From assembly GCF_009765275.1 (NCBI RefSeq), contig NZ_VOPH01000003.1, forward strand, positions 620,001 through 684,000: 64,000 nt of DNA, given 5' to 3'. Below the pieces are notes generated by a model. That model worked only from the letters and a program-made list of their open reading frames with translations. It was not told the origin of the DNA and did no database searches. The stretch is from Chachezhania sediminis. GTDB taxonomy: Bacteria; Pseudomonadota; Alphaproteobacteria; Rhodobacterales; Rhodobacteraceae. Every line of letters starts with the position of its first letter. Positions within the stretch are counted from its first letter, which is position 1. Shown here in pieces: positions 41,158 through 49,788 of the stretch. Made by a program: the position numbers and the translations under genes.

Positions 41158-43839
41158 ATGACCGATCTTCTTGCCCCCATCCTGCCCCCCGGCGCCGCGG
41201 CGCCCGACGACGCGCTGCTGCCGGACATGTCCTGGCGGTTGGGATCCAGCTGGAATACCGGCTTCACGGGTTACATCGACATCGTCAACGACACGGACAG
41301 CGTGATCGAGGACTTCTCGATCCGGATTGCGAACCCGGGGTTCGAGATCACGAACATCTGGGGTGGCGAGGTCGAGGTCCTGGCCAATGGCGACATCCTG
41401 ATCACCGGCGTCAGCTGGACCCAGAACCTGGCGCCGGGGGCCAGCATTTCGCTTGGGTTCAACGGTAGCGGCCCGGCGCCGTCCGCGTCCAGCATCACCT
41501 ATTCAGCGCGCGTGGATGGCGAGGATCCGCTGACCGCCGGGCACGGGGGCACTACGGTCGACCCCGATCCCACGGAGGGAGAGACGGGCGGTGAAACCGG
41601 CGGTGAGACAGGTGGCACCGATCCGGAGGGTGGAGGCGGCACCGGCTATACCGGTGTCGATGCCGCGGGGCTGGCGGTTACCTTCGAGGTCACGTCGGAC
41701 TGGGGATCGGGGTTCAACGCGGGCCTGACCGTCACCAATACCTCGGATCAGGCGATTGCGGATTGGTCAGTCCTGATCGGCGATGCCGGCTTTACCGTGA
41801 GCAATGCCTGGGGTGCCACGCACAAGAACCAGGCCGATGGCGACGTGCTGCTGGAAGGCACCGGCTGGACGCTGGACATCGCCCCGGGCGAAAGCAAGAC
41901 GCTGGGCTTCACCGCGCAGGGCACCGCCCCGGCCGACGCGCCGATGCTGGTCGTTTCCGCCAATGGCGAACCCGTCGAGACCGGCGGCGAAACAGGTGGC
42001 GAGACCGGCGGTGAAACCGGCGGTGAGCCGGGTGGGGAAACCGGTGGCGAAACGGGCGGGAACCCGGACGATGGCACGCTGGTGCCAGAGGTGGCGTTCC
42101 GCATCACCTCGGACTGGGGCAACGGGTTCAACGCCGACATCACCGTGACGAACGACACCGACATCGCCCTCGACGACTGGTCGATCCTGATCGAGGACGC
42201 GGGCTTTGCCGTCCGCAACATCTGGGGCGCGACCGTCGACAACGAAGCCGATGGCGACGTGCTGATCGAGGCCTCCGGCTGGACGCTGGATCTGGATCCC
42301 GGGGAAAGCCAGACCTTCGGCTTCACCGCCGACGGGACCGTGCCGGGCGGCAACCCCGTGATGGTCGTGTCCGCCAATGGGCAAAGCGATACGGTCGACG
42401 GCGGGACCGGAGGCGAGACGGGGGGCGAAACCGGGGGAGAGACCGGCGGCGGCACGGGTGGGAATACGGGCGGCGGGACCGGTGGCGCGGATGGATCGCC
42501 CTTCGATGCGGACGACTATGGGTCCGCCCTGACGATGTCGATGCAGTTTTACTATGCCCAGTATTCCGGGGACCTGCCCGACGACTTCCCGCTGGACTGG
42601 CGCGGCGACAGCGCGCTGGACGATGGTGCCGACGTGGGCCGCGACCTGACCGGCGGCTGGTACGATGCGGGCGACCACGTGAAGTTCGGTCTGCCCATGG
42701 CCTTTACCGCGACCACGCTGGCCTGGGGCGCAGTGGACCATGCCGACGGCTATGAAGCGGCCGGAGCGGAGGCCGACATCCTGGCGCACCTGGGTTGGGT
42801 GACCGACTATTTCCTGCGGGCCTATGACGACAAGGGCACGGCGGACCTGTCGGACGACGTCTTCTGGGGGCAGGTCGGCAATGGCGGGCTGGACCATTCC
42901 TTCTGGGGCGCACCCGAGGACATGACCATGGACCGCCCGGCCTATGCGATCACGGCAGACCGGCCGGGGACGGAAGTCACGGCGGAAACCGCGGCCGCGC
43001 TCGCCTCGGCCTCCATGGTGTTTCGCGATGCCGGCAACACGGCCCAAGCCGACGAACTGCTGACCACGGCAAAGCAGCTGTTCGATTTTGCCGAGACCTA
43101 CCAGGGCTCCTATGTCGACGCGATTCCGGACGCGCGGAACTATTACAACAGCTACAGCGGCTATCAGGACGAACTGTCCTGGGCCGCGGCATGGCTGAAC
43201 AAGGCGACAGGGGAAGCGTCGTATCTAGCCTTGGCGAAACAGTACTATCCGGGTGCCAATACCGGCTGGGCGCTGGGTTGGGACGACAAGTCGAACGGCG
43301 CGGCGATGCTGCTGGCCGAGATCACTGGAGAGCAGCGCTATGTCAACGACATCGATGCGCATCTGACGGCCATGATGAACCTGTCCCGGACGCCGGGGAC
43401 CGACAGCAATGACGGCCTGGCCTGGCTGGATCAGTGGGGGTCGAACCGCTATGCCGCCAACATGGCCTTCCTGGCGGTGGAACGCGCCGACCTTGCGGAA
43501 GAACAGGGCGACGATGCCTATGCCGCGCTGTTGCGGGGCTTTGCGGCGGATCAGATCGACTACATGCTGGGCGACAATCCGGACGGGCAAAGCTATGTCG
43601 TGGGCTTCGGTGAGACCTTCCCGCTGAACCCGCATCACCGTGCGGCGTCGGGCAAGACGGACGTTTATGCCAGTGGCGACAACGTTCACGAACTGACGGG
43701 CGCGCTGGTCGGCGGGCCGGACCGTTATGGCAACTATTCCGACGACCGCTGGGACTATGTCCAGAATGAGGTGGCGACGGATTACAACGCCGGATTCTCG
43801 GGCGCGCTGGCGGGGCTGGTCGAGGTCGGTCTGCTTTGA
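41158..43839 (+). CDS. GH9 endoglucanase with three CBM2-like cellulose-binding domains
   Basis: This 893-residue protein has three related beta-sandwich modules (about residues 24-120, 172-270 and 308-408), each with the CBM2-like WNTGF/WGSGF/WGNGF motif and a late conserved tryptophan. Thr-Gly-Gly-Glu linkers separate them. The GH9 catalytic domain (about 445-893) has Asp503/Asp506 in GGWYDAGDHVKFG, NPHHR, and the acid Glu in NEVATDYNAGF. It should cleave beta-1,4-glucans outside the cell, yet no signal peptide is visible and no RTX repeats are present. Its export route is unclear. GAGG precedes the ATG at 41158. Confidence 0.9.
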   Translation: MTDLLAPILPPGAAAPDDALLPDMSWRLGSSWNTGFTGYIDIVNDTDSVIEDFSIRIANPGFEITNIWGGEVEVLANGDILITGVSWTQNLAPGASISLGFNGSGPAPSASSITYSARVDGEDPLTAGHGGTTVDPDPTEGETGGETGGETGGTDPEGGGGTGYTGVDAAGLAVTFEVTSDWGSGFNAGLTVTNTSDQAIADWSVLIGDAGFTVSNAWGATHKNQADGDVLLEGTGWTLDIAPGESKTLGFTAQGTAPADAPMLVVSANGEPVETGGETGGETGGETGGEPGGETGGETGGNPDDGTLVPEVAFRITSDWGNGFNADITVTNDTDIALDDWSILIEDAGFAVRNIWGATVDNEADGDVLIEASGWTLDLDPGESQTFGFTADGTVPGGNPVMVVSANGQSDTVDGGTGGETGGETGGETGGGTGGNTGGGTGGADGSPFDADDYGSALTMSMQFYYAQYSGDLPDDFPLDWRGDSALDDGADVGRDLTGGWYDAGDHVKFGLPMAFTATTLAWGAVDHADGYEAAGAEADILAHLGWVTDYFLRAYDDKGTADLSDDVFWGQVGNGGLDHSFWGAPEDMTMDRPAYAITADRPGTEVTAETAAALASASMVFRDAGNTAQADELLTTAKQLFDFAETYQGSYVDAIPDARNYYNSYSGYQDELSWAAAWLNKATGEASYLALAKQYYPGANTGWALGWDDKSNGAAMLLAEITGEQRYVNDIDAHLTAMMNLSRTPGTDSNDGLAWLDQWGSNRYAANMAFLAVERADLAEEQGDDAYAALLRGFAADQIDYMLGDNPDGQSYVVGFGETFPLNPHHRAASGKTDVYASGDNVHELTGALVGGPDRYGNYSDDRWDYVQNEVATDYNAGFSGALAGLVEVGLL

Positions 43840-44146
43840 TGTAGCGTGGGAGAACTGGGCGCCGGGCAACGGCAGTCCGGCCCCAAAGCGGGATGTCTGA
43901 CGATTCCGCAAGAACGGTCGCAGCCAATCCGCGGGAAGGGCGCGAAGCCGCCGCCGCACTCAAGGTATGTGGGGCGGGCCAACCGCTACCCGGCCTGGGG
44001 CCGGGTGGGACCTGAACAGGAAGCGTTGCACGGATGATATGGGTCGCCGCGAAAAGATATCGCCTGGCCCCCGAATGGTTCCACGCCTCCGTGGTCCCGG
44101 GTTAGGCCTTGGCGGCAGCCTGCCCGAAACCGAGGATCGCCGCGAC
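43840..44146. other. intergenic region with dispersed-repeat copy 3
   Basis: No gene is supported in these 307 bases. Bases 43978-44012 hold an imperfect copy of the GC-hairpin repeat (AACCGCTACCCGGCC followed by GGCCGGGTGGGAC), one base shorter than the copies near 39.4 kb. The rest shows nothing notable. Confidence 0.45.
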
Positions 44147-44491
44147 ATGAAAGAGATTTCCCCCGTGATATCGCTGGCGGGCCTGCGCGAGGCGCTGGAG
44201 CAGGGCGGAGAGGTCGAGGTCGAATGCATCGACACGCCCTTCCGCCAGACGAATTCCTATCGCGGGGCGTGGAAGTTCTATGTCCTGGCGGAAATCGACG
44301 GGGTCCGGCACCGGTTGCTGTTCGTCCACGGAAGGGACATCCGGCCGCGGATCATCCGTACCGCGACCGGCCTGATTTCCTTCGCGATCGAACTGGGCGT
44401 GTCGCCGGTCGCCATTCCCCGCTTCGCCGGGGAGCGCGCGGTCTGGACCCGCCATGACGGCCGCATGCCAGAGGACGTGTCAGGCGACTGA
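44147..44491 (+). CDS. hypothetical protein
   Basis: This 114-residue protein starts MKEISPVISLAGLREALEQG and contains IDTPFRQTNSYRGAWKFYVL and RHRLLFVHGRDIRPRII. The regular alternation of charged and hydrophobic residues suggests a small alpha/beta domain. No family or function is recognised. It is chosen from an in-frame ATG with GAGGA about 11 bases upstream. It is convergent with the DEAD-box helicase, with 30 bases between stops. Confidence 0.6.
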   Translation: MKEISPVISLAGLREALEQGGEVEVECIDTPFRQTNSYRGAWKFYVLAEIDGVRHRLLFVHGRDIRPRIIRTATGLISFAIELGVSPVAIPRFAGERAVWTRHDGRMPEDVSGD

Positions 44492-44521
44492 CGCGCCGTC
44501 CCCGGAAGGCGTCCTCAGGAC

Positions 44522-46765
44522 TTACTTGCCGCGACGGGGCGGGGCATCGCCGCCGGTCCGGGTGCGCGGCTTCCGCGCGCCGGGCTTGGCCCCACCCGGG
44601 GGCGTGAACCGTTTCGAGGTATCGCGCCCATCCGCAGTCGTTGCAGGCTTGCCACCGGGTTTCCCGCCCGGCTTGCCCTTGCCGAAGGGTTTTCCGGCCG
44701 GTTTGCCCGGGCCCTTGCCATCAGGCTTTCCACCCGGCTTGCCGCCGAACTTGCCCGCCGGTTTTCCGCCCGGCTTGCCATCGGGACGGCCCGCGGGCTT
44801 GCCGCGCGGCCGGTCCCCCGATGCGGGGCCATCGCCGCGACCAGCGTCGCGGCCGTACTTGGCTGCCGGCTTGGGCCTGTCGGGCCGCTTTTCCGTCCAT
44901 TCGCGCTTTGGCGCCGGGGCTTCGGCCCGTGCCGGCGCGGGCGCATCGCTTGCCGCGGCCTTGGGCGCGGGCGACTGCTCGAACCGGGCCGGGGTGCGCA
45001 TCGCCATGGGGGTATCGGAGTGATCCCGGTCACGGGACCGCGGACGATCGGATCGGTCGGACCGTTCGGGGCGGTCGCCCCGGGGACGGGGCTTGTCGCC
45101 CCGCGGCCCCGGCCTGTCGCCGCGGGGGCCGGGCTTGCCGGTGGACGGACCACGACCGGCCGGCAGGACCGGGGGTGCATCCATGATCCGCGCGGTGATG
45201 CCTTCCTCCAGGCTGCCGTCGCCTTCCAGGCTGGCCAGCAGGGTTTCGACCCCGGCCTCGGCGATCTCGACATAGGTTTCGCTGTCCTGCACCCGGATCG
45301 CGCCGATCGCCGACCGGTCAAGGTTCCCGGCCCGGCACAGCAGCGGCAGAAGCCAGCGCGCCTCGGCCCGGTCGTTCTGACCGACGGACAGCGAGAACCA
45401 GCGGCTGGGCCCGAATTCCGCCCGATCGGCGCGTTCGCGCGGGGGCGTCTTCATGTCGGGGGGCAGCAGTTCCTCGGGTGCGGCATTGCGCGACTGGTAG
45501 AGCCGCATGTAGGCGGCGGCGATCACTTCGGGGCTGCGCAGAGCCAGCAGCTTGGCGGCAAAGGCCTGCTGTTCCTCGGTCAGCGGATCGTCCCAGGCGG
45601 GGTCCGCCAGCATCCGCGTCTCGTCCTTCTCCAGGATCTCGGCTGCGGACGGCGCCATGGTCCATTCGGCGTTGATCTTGGCCCATTTCAGCAGGCGTTC
45701 GGCCTTTTTTACGGCCTTGGGCGTGACGATCAGGCAGGACACGCCCTTGCGCCCCGCGCGGCCCGTCCGGCCGGAACGGTGCAGCAGGCTTTCGGTATTG
45801 GTCGGCAGATCCGCATGGATCACCAGCGTCAGGTTCGGCAGGTCGATGCCGCGGGCCGCGACATCCGTCGCCACGCAGACCCGCGCCCGTCCGTCCCGCA
45901 TGGATTGCAGCGCCTGGGTCCGGTCCGCCTGGGACAGTTCGCCCGACAGGATCACCGTGGCGATGCCCCGGTTGGCCAGCCGCGCGGCCATGTGGTTCAC
46001 CGCGGCGCGGGTATTGGCGAAGACGATGGCGCTTTCGTCGTGGTGAAAGCGCAGCAGGTTGAAGATCGCGTGTTCCGCATCCGGCGCCGCCACCCGCACC
46101 GCCTGATAGGCGATGTCGGCATGCTGGTCGGACTTGCTGATCGTGCTGATCCGACGCGCGTCCCGCTGGAACTGTTCGGCCAGTTTCGCGATCATCGGCG
46201 ACACGGTGGCGGAAAACAGCAGCGTGCGCCGTTCCTCGGGCGCTTCGCCCAACATGAACTCCAGGTCCTCGCGGAAGCCCAGGTCCAGCATCTCGTCCGC
46301 TTCGTCCAGCACCACGGCGCGGATCGCGGCCAGGTCCAGCGAGCCGCGTTCGATATGGTCCCGAAGGCGCCCCGGCGTGCCCACGACAATATGCGCGCCC
46401 CGTTCCAGCGACCGGCGTTCCTGGCGCATATCCATGCCGCCGACGCAGCTGGCGACCTGCGCGCCGGTCCTGCCGTAAAGCCAGGCCAGTTCCCGCATCA
46501 CCTGGAAGGCCAGTTCGCGGGTCGGCGTTACCACCAGCGCCATCGGTGCGGCGGCGGGGCCGAAACGTATGTCGTCGCCCAGAAGCGTCGGTGCGATGGC
46601 CAGTCCGAAGCCCACGGTCTTGCCCGACCCGGTCTGGGCGGAAACGAGAAGGTCGGACGTTCCAAGCTCCGGATCGATCACGGCCTCCTGCACGGCGGTC
46701 AGCGTGTCGTAGCCACGCTCGGCAAGGGCTTCGGACAGGGGGGTGATCATGGCACGGAGTTCCAT
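44522..46765 (-). CDS. DEAD-box RNA helicase with DbpA-type RNA-binding domain and basic tail
   Basis: This 747-residue helicase has all core motifs in order: AQTGSGKT (I), PTRELA (Ia), TPGR (Ib), DEAD in VLDEADEML (II), SAT (III), ARGID (V) and HRSGRTGRAGRKG (VI). A C-terminal DbpA/CsdA-like domain is visible around RWFSLSVGQNDRAEARWLLP. The last 200 residues are a low-complexity Arg/Lys/Pro/Gly tail with repeated KPGGKP units, which should bind RNA. It probably assists ribosome assembly or cold adaptation. ATG 46765 (MELRAM) is used; 46750 is an alternative and 46873 would add an unlikely extension. Confidence 0.9.
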   Translation of the reverse strand: MELRAMITPLSEALAERGYDTLTAVQEAVIDPELGTSDLLVSAQTGSGKTVGFGLAIAPTLLGDDIRFGPAAAPMALVVTPTRELAFQVMRELAWLYGRTGAQVASCVGGMDMRQERRSLERGAHIVVGTPGRLRDHIERGSLDLAAIRAVVLDEADEMLDLGFREDLEFMLGEAPEERRTLLFSATVSPMIAKLAEQFQRDARRISTISKSDQHADIAYQAVRVAAPDAEHAIFNLLRFHHDESAIVFANTRAAVNHMAARLANRGIATVILSGELSQADRTQALQSMRDGRARVCVATDVAARGIDLPNLTLVIHADLPTNTESLLHRSGRTGRAGRKGVSCLIVTPKAVKKAERLLKWAKINAEWTMAPSAAEILEKDETRMLADPAWDDPLTEEQQAFAAKLLALRSPEVIAAAYMRLYQSRNAAPEELLPPDMKTPPRERADRAEFGPSRWFSLSVGQNDRAEARWLLPLLCRAGNLDRSAIGAIRVQDSETYVEIAEAGVETLLASLEGDGSLEEGITARIMDAPPVLPAGRGPSTGKPGPRGDRPGPRGDKPRPRGDRPERSDRSDRPRSRDRDHSDTPMAMRTPARFEQSPAPKAAASDAPAPARAEAPAPKREWTEKRPDRPKPAAKYGRDAGRGDGPASGDRPRGKPAGRPDGKPGGKPAGKFGGKPGGKPDGKGPGKPAGKPFGKGKPGGKPGGKPATTADGRDTSKRFTPPGGAKPGARKPRTRTGGDAPPRRGK

Positions 46766-47246
46766 CGGATGGGGAAGAAGGCGCCGGTTGGGGGCGGCGA
46801 GATCAGGGCCCGTAAAGGAAGAGTCGCGGGAAGTATATAGCAACTGCGCGTCCAAAGCGTTGCCGGCGGTCATTTGCCGGGTGTTGTCGGCCGGTCTGGC
46901 CGCCGTGGAGGAGGTGCCCTGAAGCGCAGGAGGCAGGTCACCGGGTCAACGTCGCGGATCCGGTTGCGGGCTTCGACCGGGGAATGGGCGTAAAGCGTAA
47001 CGTGATGAAGGGCACGGCCGACATGGGCCGGGCTGTCCGAGACCCGGTCTTCAAGATGAAAGTCCCCCCGTCCGCTGGCCGGGCGGCGGTCGATCTGTCC
47101 CCGCCGTTTGAACAGGGGGCGGCCGCTTTGCGCCCGTCCCGCGGGCCGGCTGCTGCACTTCTTTCCGATACACCAGCGGTGGGTGAAGCAGTCCATTCGC
47201 GATGCCGCCCCTTTTCCGCGGGCCCGCACCGGCCTATCAGTCGGCG
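46766..47246. other. intergenic region between helicase and flavoprotein genes
   Basis: These 481 bases lie between divergent genes and should hold both promoters. Short readings cross it but none has convincing composition or a ribosome site. The only clear structure is the 45-base dispersed repeat at 47081-47125. Confidence 0.5.
47081..47125 (+). repeat. 45-bp dispersed repeat, copy A
   Basis: The core CGGTCGATCTGTCC followed by CGCCGTTTGAACAGGGGGCG matches the block at 49603-49647 at 40 of 45 bases without gaps. Both lie in non-coding spacers flanking the flavoprotein and nucleotidyltransferase genes. Confidence 0.65.
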
Positions 47247-48416
47247 ATGACTTACGACGCGATCATTCTTGGGGCCGGCGGGGCCGGTCTTCTGGCGGCG
47301 GCCACGGCCGGGCAGGCGGGCGCGCGGGTGCTGCTGCTGGACCATGCGCCCAAGGCCGGGAAGAAGATCCTGATCTCGGGCGGCGGGCGCTGCAACTTCA
47401 CCAACATGGGCGTCGAACCCGGCTGCTATCTGTCCGGGAACCCGCATTTCGCGAAATCCGCGCTCAGCCGCTATACCCAGTGGGATTTCCTGGAGCTGGT
47501 CGACCGGTACAGGATCGCCTGGCACGAAAAGACGCTGGGGCAGCTCTTCTGTGACGGCTCGGCCCGGCAGATCGTGGCGATGCTGCTGGACGAATGCGCC
47601 AAGGGCGGGGTCGAGGTGCGGCTGTCCACCCAGCTGGGAGAGATCGGGCATTCCGACGGCCGCTTCCATGTCGCAGGCTTCAGCGCGGCCCAATTGGTGA
47701 TCGCGACCGGCGGTCCGTCGATCCCCAAGATGGGAGCCACGGGCATCGCTTTCGACATCGCCCGCCGCTTCGGGCTGGAGGTGGTGACGCCGCGCCCCGC
47801 GCTGGTGCCCTTCACGCTGGGGGCGGGGGATCAGGCCTTCCGCGACATCTCTGGCGTGTCGCTTCCCGTCACGGCGACCGTGGGCACCGCGTCCTTTCAG
47901 GAGGCGGCGCTTTTCACCCACAAGGGCCTGTCCGGTCCCGCGATCCTGCAGGTGTCGTCCTACTGGTCCCCCGGCGATCCGGTGCGGCTTAACCTGCTGC
48001 CCGATGCGGGGGCCAGGCTGCGCGACGCCCGCCGCCGGATGCCGCGGTCGCAACTGAAGGCCGCGCTGACGGAACTGCTGCCCGCCCGCCTGGCCGAGGT
48101 GATGGCGACCCGTATCGCCTTCGACCGCGAACTGGGCAACATCCCCGATGCCGAACTGGACCGCGCGGCGGGTGAACTCTCCAGCCTGATCTTCCACCCC
48201 ACCGGCACCGAGGGCTATGCCAAGGCCGAGGTGACGGCAGGCGGGATTTCCACCCGGGGCCTGTCCTCCCGCACGATGGAGGCGACATCGGTCCCCGGCC
48301 TTTATACCATTGGCGAGGCGGTGGACGTGACCGGCTGGCTGGGCGGCTACAATTTCCAGTGGGCGTGGTCGTCCGCCGTGGCGGCCGGACAGGCGATCGC
48401 GGCGCGGAAAGGCTGA
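47247..48416 (+). CDS. BaiN/HI0933-family flavoprotein (NAD(P)/FAD-dependent oxidoreductase)
   Basis: This 389-residue flavoprotein starts with the dinucleotide-binding motif IILGAGGAGLLAAA. KKILISGGGRCNFTNMG follows and is the hallmark of the HI0933/BaiN group. The end contains FTHKGLSGPAILQVSS, EVTAGGISTRGLSSRTMEA and GEAVDVTGWLGGYNFQWAW. The family's physiological reaction is poorly defined (reductase-type chemistry). The ATG at 47247 gives the family length. It diverges from the helicase gene. Confidence 0.88.
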   Translation: MTYDAIILGAGGAGLLAAATAGQAGARVLLLDHAPKAGKKILISGGGRCNFTNMGVEPGCYLSGNPHFAKSALSRYTQWDFLELVDRYRIAWHEKTLGQLFCDGSARQIVAMLLDECAKGGVEVRLSTQLGEIGHSDGRFHVAGFSAAQLVIATGGPSIPKMGATGIAFDIARRFGLEVVTPRPALVPFTLGAGDQAFRDISGVSLPVTATVGTASFQEAALFTHKGLSGPAILQVSSYWSPGDPVRLNLLPDAGARLRDARRRMPRSQLKAALTELLPARLAEVMATRIAFDRELGNIPDAELDRAAGELSSLIFHPTGTEGYAKAEVTAGGISTRGLSSRTMEATSVPGLYTIGEAVDVTGWLGGYNFQWAWSSAVAAGQAIAARKG

Positions 48417-48450
48417 TCCGGGCGGCTGACGTGGATGGCTGATACCCTTG

Positions 48451-48520
48451 TGTGCAGCAAAATATTTACTGCTGCACATAACAATTGCCATCTGTCTGCA
48501 TCAAACTTATTCTTGATGCA
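48451..48520. promoter_or_regulatory. two perfect inverted repeats upstream of nucleotidyltransferase
   Basis: TGTGCAGCA-N10-TGCTGCACA occupies 48451-48478. TGCATCAA-N8-TTGATGCA occupies 48497-48520. Both are perfect and lie within 90 bases of the start codon at 48539. The arms share a TGCA core. They look like tandem operators; the second would overlap a promoter or the 5' leader. Confidence 0.65.
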
Positions 48521-48538
48521 CACGGAGGGGCCCTGCCG

Positions 48539-49564
48539 ATGACCATCCAATCTCTCTCGCGCACGGCGCAGGTGGCCTATCACGACCTGCTGCGGCTGCA
48601 CCTGGACGAAGTGGCCTCGGGCCTTCTGGGGTCCATCGAGGAACGGCACCGCGCCGGGCGCACCTATCTTTACGACAAGTTCCGGCTGGGGACCGAGATG
48701 CGCAGCCGCTATCTGGGCGAGGATACGCCAGCCCTGCGGGACCGGCTGGCACGGGCCGTGGCGCTGAAGGCGGATGCGAAGGCGCGGCAGGCCGAGATGG
48801 GCCGGCTGGCGCGGGTCCTGCGGGCCGAAGGGCTGATCGCCACGGATCGCGATACCGGGTCGATGCTGCTGGCCTTTGCGCGCGCCGGGGTCTTCCGGCT
48901 GGGCGGGACCATTGTGGGGACGGGGGCCTATGCGCTTTATCAGGGCGAACTGGGCGTGCGCTTCGATATGGACGAACTGGCGCAGACCGGCGACATCGAC
49001 TTTGCCAGTTTCGAACGGTTGTCGGTGGCGCTTGGGGATCGGGTCGAGGAAGACCCGGGCGAGATCCTGAAGGCGCTGAAATTCGACGCTGTACCCGGGG
49101 TGCATGACCGGCAGGTCTGGAAATGGCGGCAAAGCCGGGGCACGGCGCTGGTCGAATTCCTGACCCCCGCCTTCGGGGACGAGACGGTGAAGCCCTTGCC
49201 GGCGCTTGGGGTCAGCGCGCAGGCGCTGAATTACCTGAACTACCTGATCGCGGAACCGATCCATGCCGTGGCGCTGTACCGGTCGGGCGTGCTGGTCCAG
49301 ATCCCGCGGCCGGAACGGTTTGCGGTGCACAAGCTGATCGTCGCGGACCGTCGCCGGGACGGGTCGGACCGGGGCAAGGCCCGCAAGGATCGCGGACAGG
49401 CGGCGTTCCTGATCCGGGTATTGGCAGAGGATCGGCCCGACGATCTGGTCGCGGCGTGGGAGGACGCGCAAGGGCAGGGTCCGCGGTGGAGGGAGAGGAT
49501 TGCGGCATCGCTGGCCTTGATGCCGGGGACGGCGGAAATACTGACCGGGATCGGATGCAGTTAG
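48539..49564 (+). CDS. GSU2403-family nucleotidyltransferase-fold protein
   Basis: This 341-residue protein has the nucleotidyltransferase core GGTIVGTGAYALYQGELGVR followed by an acidic metal motif (TGDIDFA). The helical N-terminal region contains YLYDKFRLGTEMRSRYLG. This matches the GSU2403/NTP_transf_8 group, whose substrate is unknown. The ATG at 48539 is chosen for its GGAGGGG site and the family length. Two strong inverted repeats upstream suggest tight control. No antitoxin-like partner is adjacent. Confidence 0.78.
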   Translation: MTIQSLSRTAQVAYHDLLRLHLDEVASGLLGSIEERHRAGRTYLYDKFRLGTEMRSRYLGEDTPALRDRLARAVALKADAKARQAEMGRLARVLRAEGLIATDRDTGSMLLAFARAGVFRLGGTIVGTGAYALYQGELGVRFDMDELAQTGDIDFASFERLSVALGDRVEEDPGEILKALKFDAVPGVHDRQVWKWRQSRGTALVEFLTPAFGDETVKPLPALGVSAQALNYLNYLIAEPIHAVALYRSGVLVQIPRPERFAVHKLIVADRRRDGSDRGKARKDRGQAAFLIRVLAEDRPDDLVAAWEDAQGQGPRWRERIAASLALMPGTAEILTGIGCS

Positions 49565-49602
49565 AGCCTGACCGCCGAAACAGCGCCCCATCCGGGGGCG
49601 CC

Positions 49603-49647
49603 GGGCAGCGGTCGATCCGTCCACGCCGTTTGAACAAGGGGCGACCG
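49603..49647 (+). repeat. 45-bp dispersed repeat, copy B
   Basis: This block reads CGGTCGATCCGTCC then CGCCGTTTGAACAAGGGGCG and matches copy A (47081-47125) at 40 of 45 positions. Its CCGGGCAGCGGTCGA start is the reverse complement of part of the repeat at 39486-39521, so the two repeat types may be related modules. Confidence 0.6.
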
Positions 49648-49788
49648 TCGCCTTTCAGGCTGGCCAGCCCGCCATCCTGGATGAACGCGTGAAGATCGCC
49701 GCCGGACCGGCGGCCAGACGACCTCAGGCCTGAAACATCCTGCCGGGCGGGATCAAACCCTGGGTCAAACCCCGGGTCATCGCACGGC

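Noticed and set aside
41570-42490. Tandem repeats considered as a CRISPR-like or satellite array
   Set aside because: They are the coding sequence of Thr-Gly-Gly-Glu linkers between cellulose-binding modules, in frame, with no spacer structure.
44540-44830. Short tandem repeats in the helicase 3' end
   Set aside because: They encode the basic Lys-Pro-Gly-Gly tail of the DEAD-box helicase and stay in frame.
46984-47250. Possible small gene upstream of the flavoprotein
   Set aside because: It has no ribosome site, biased composition, overlaps the dispersed repeat and the true flavoprotein start.
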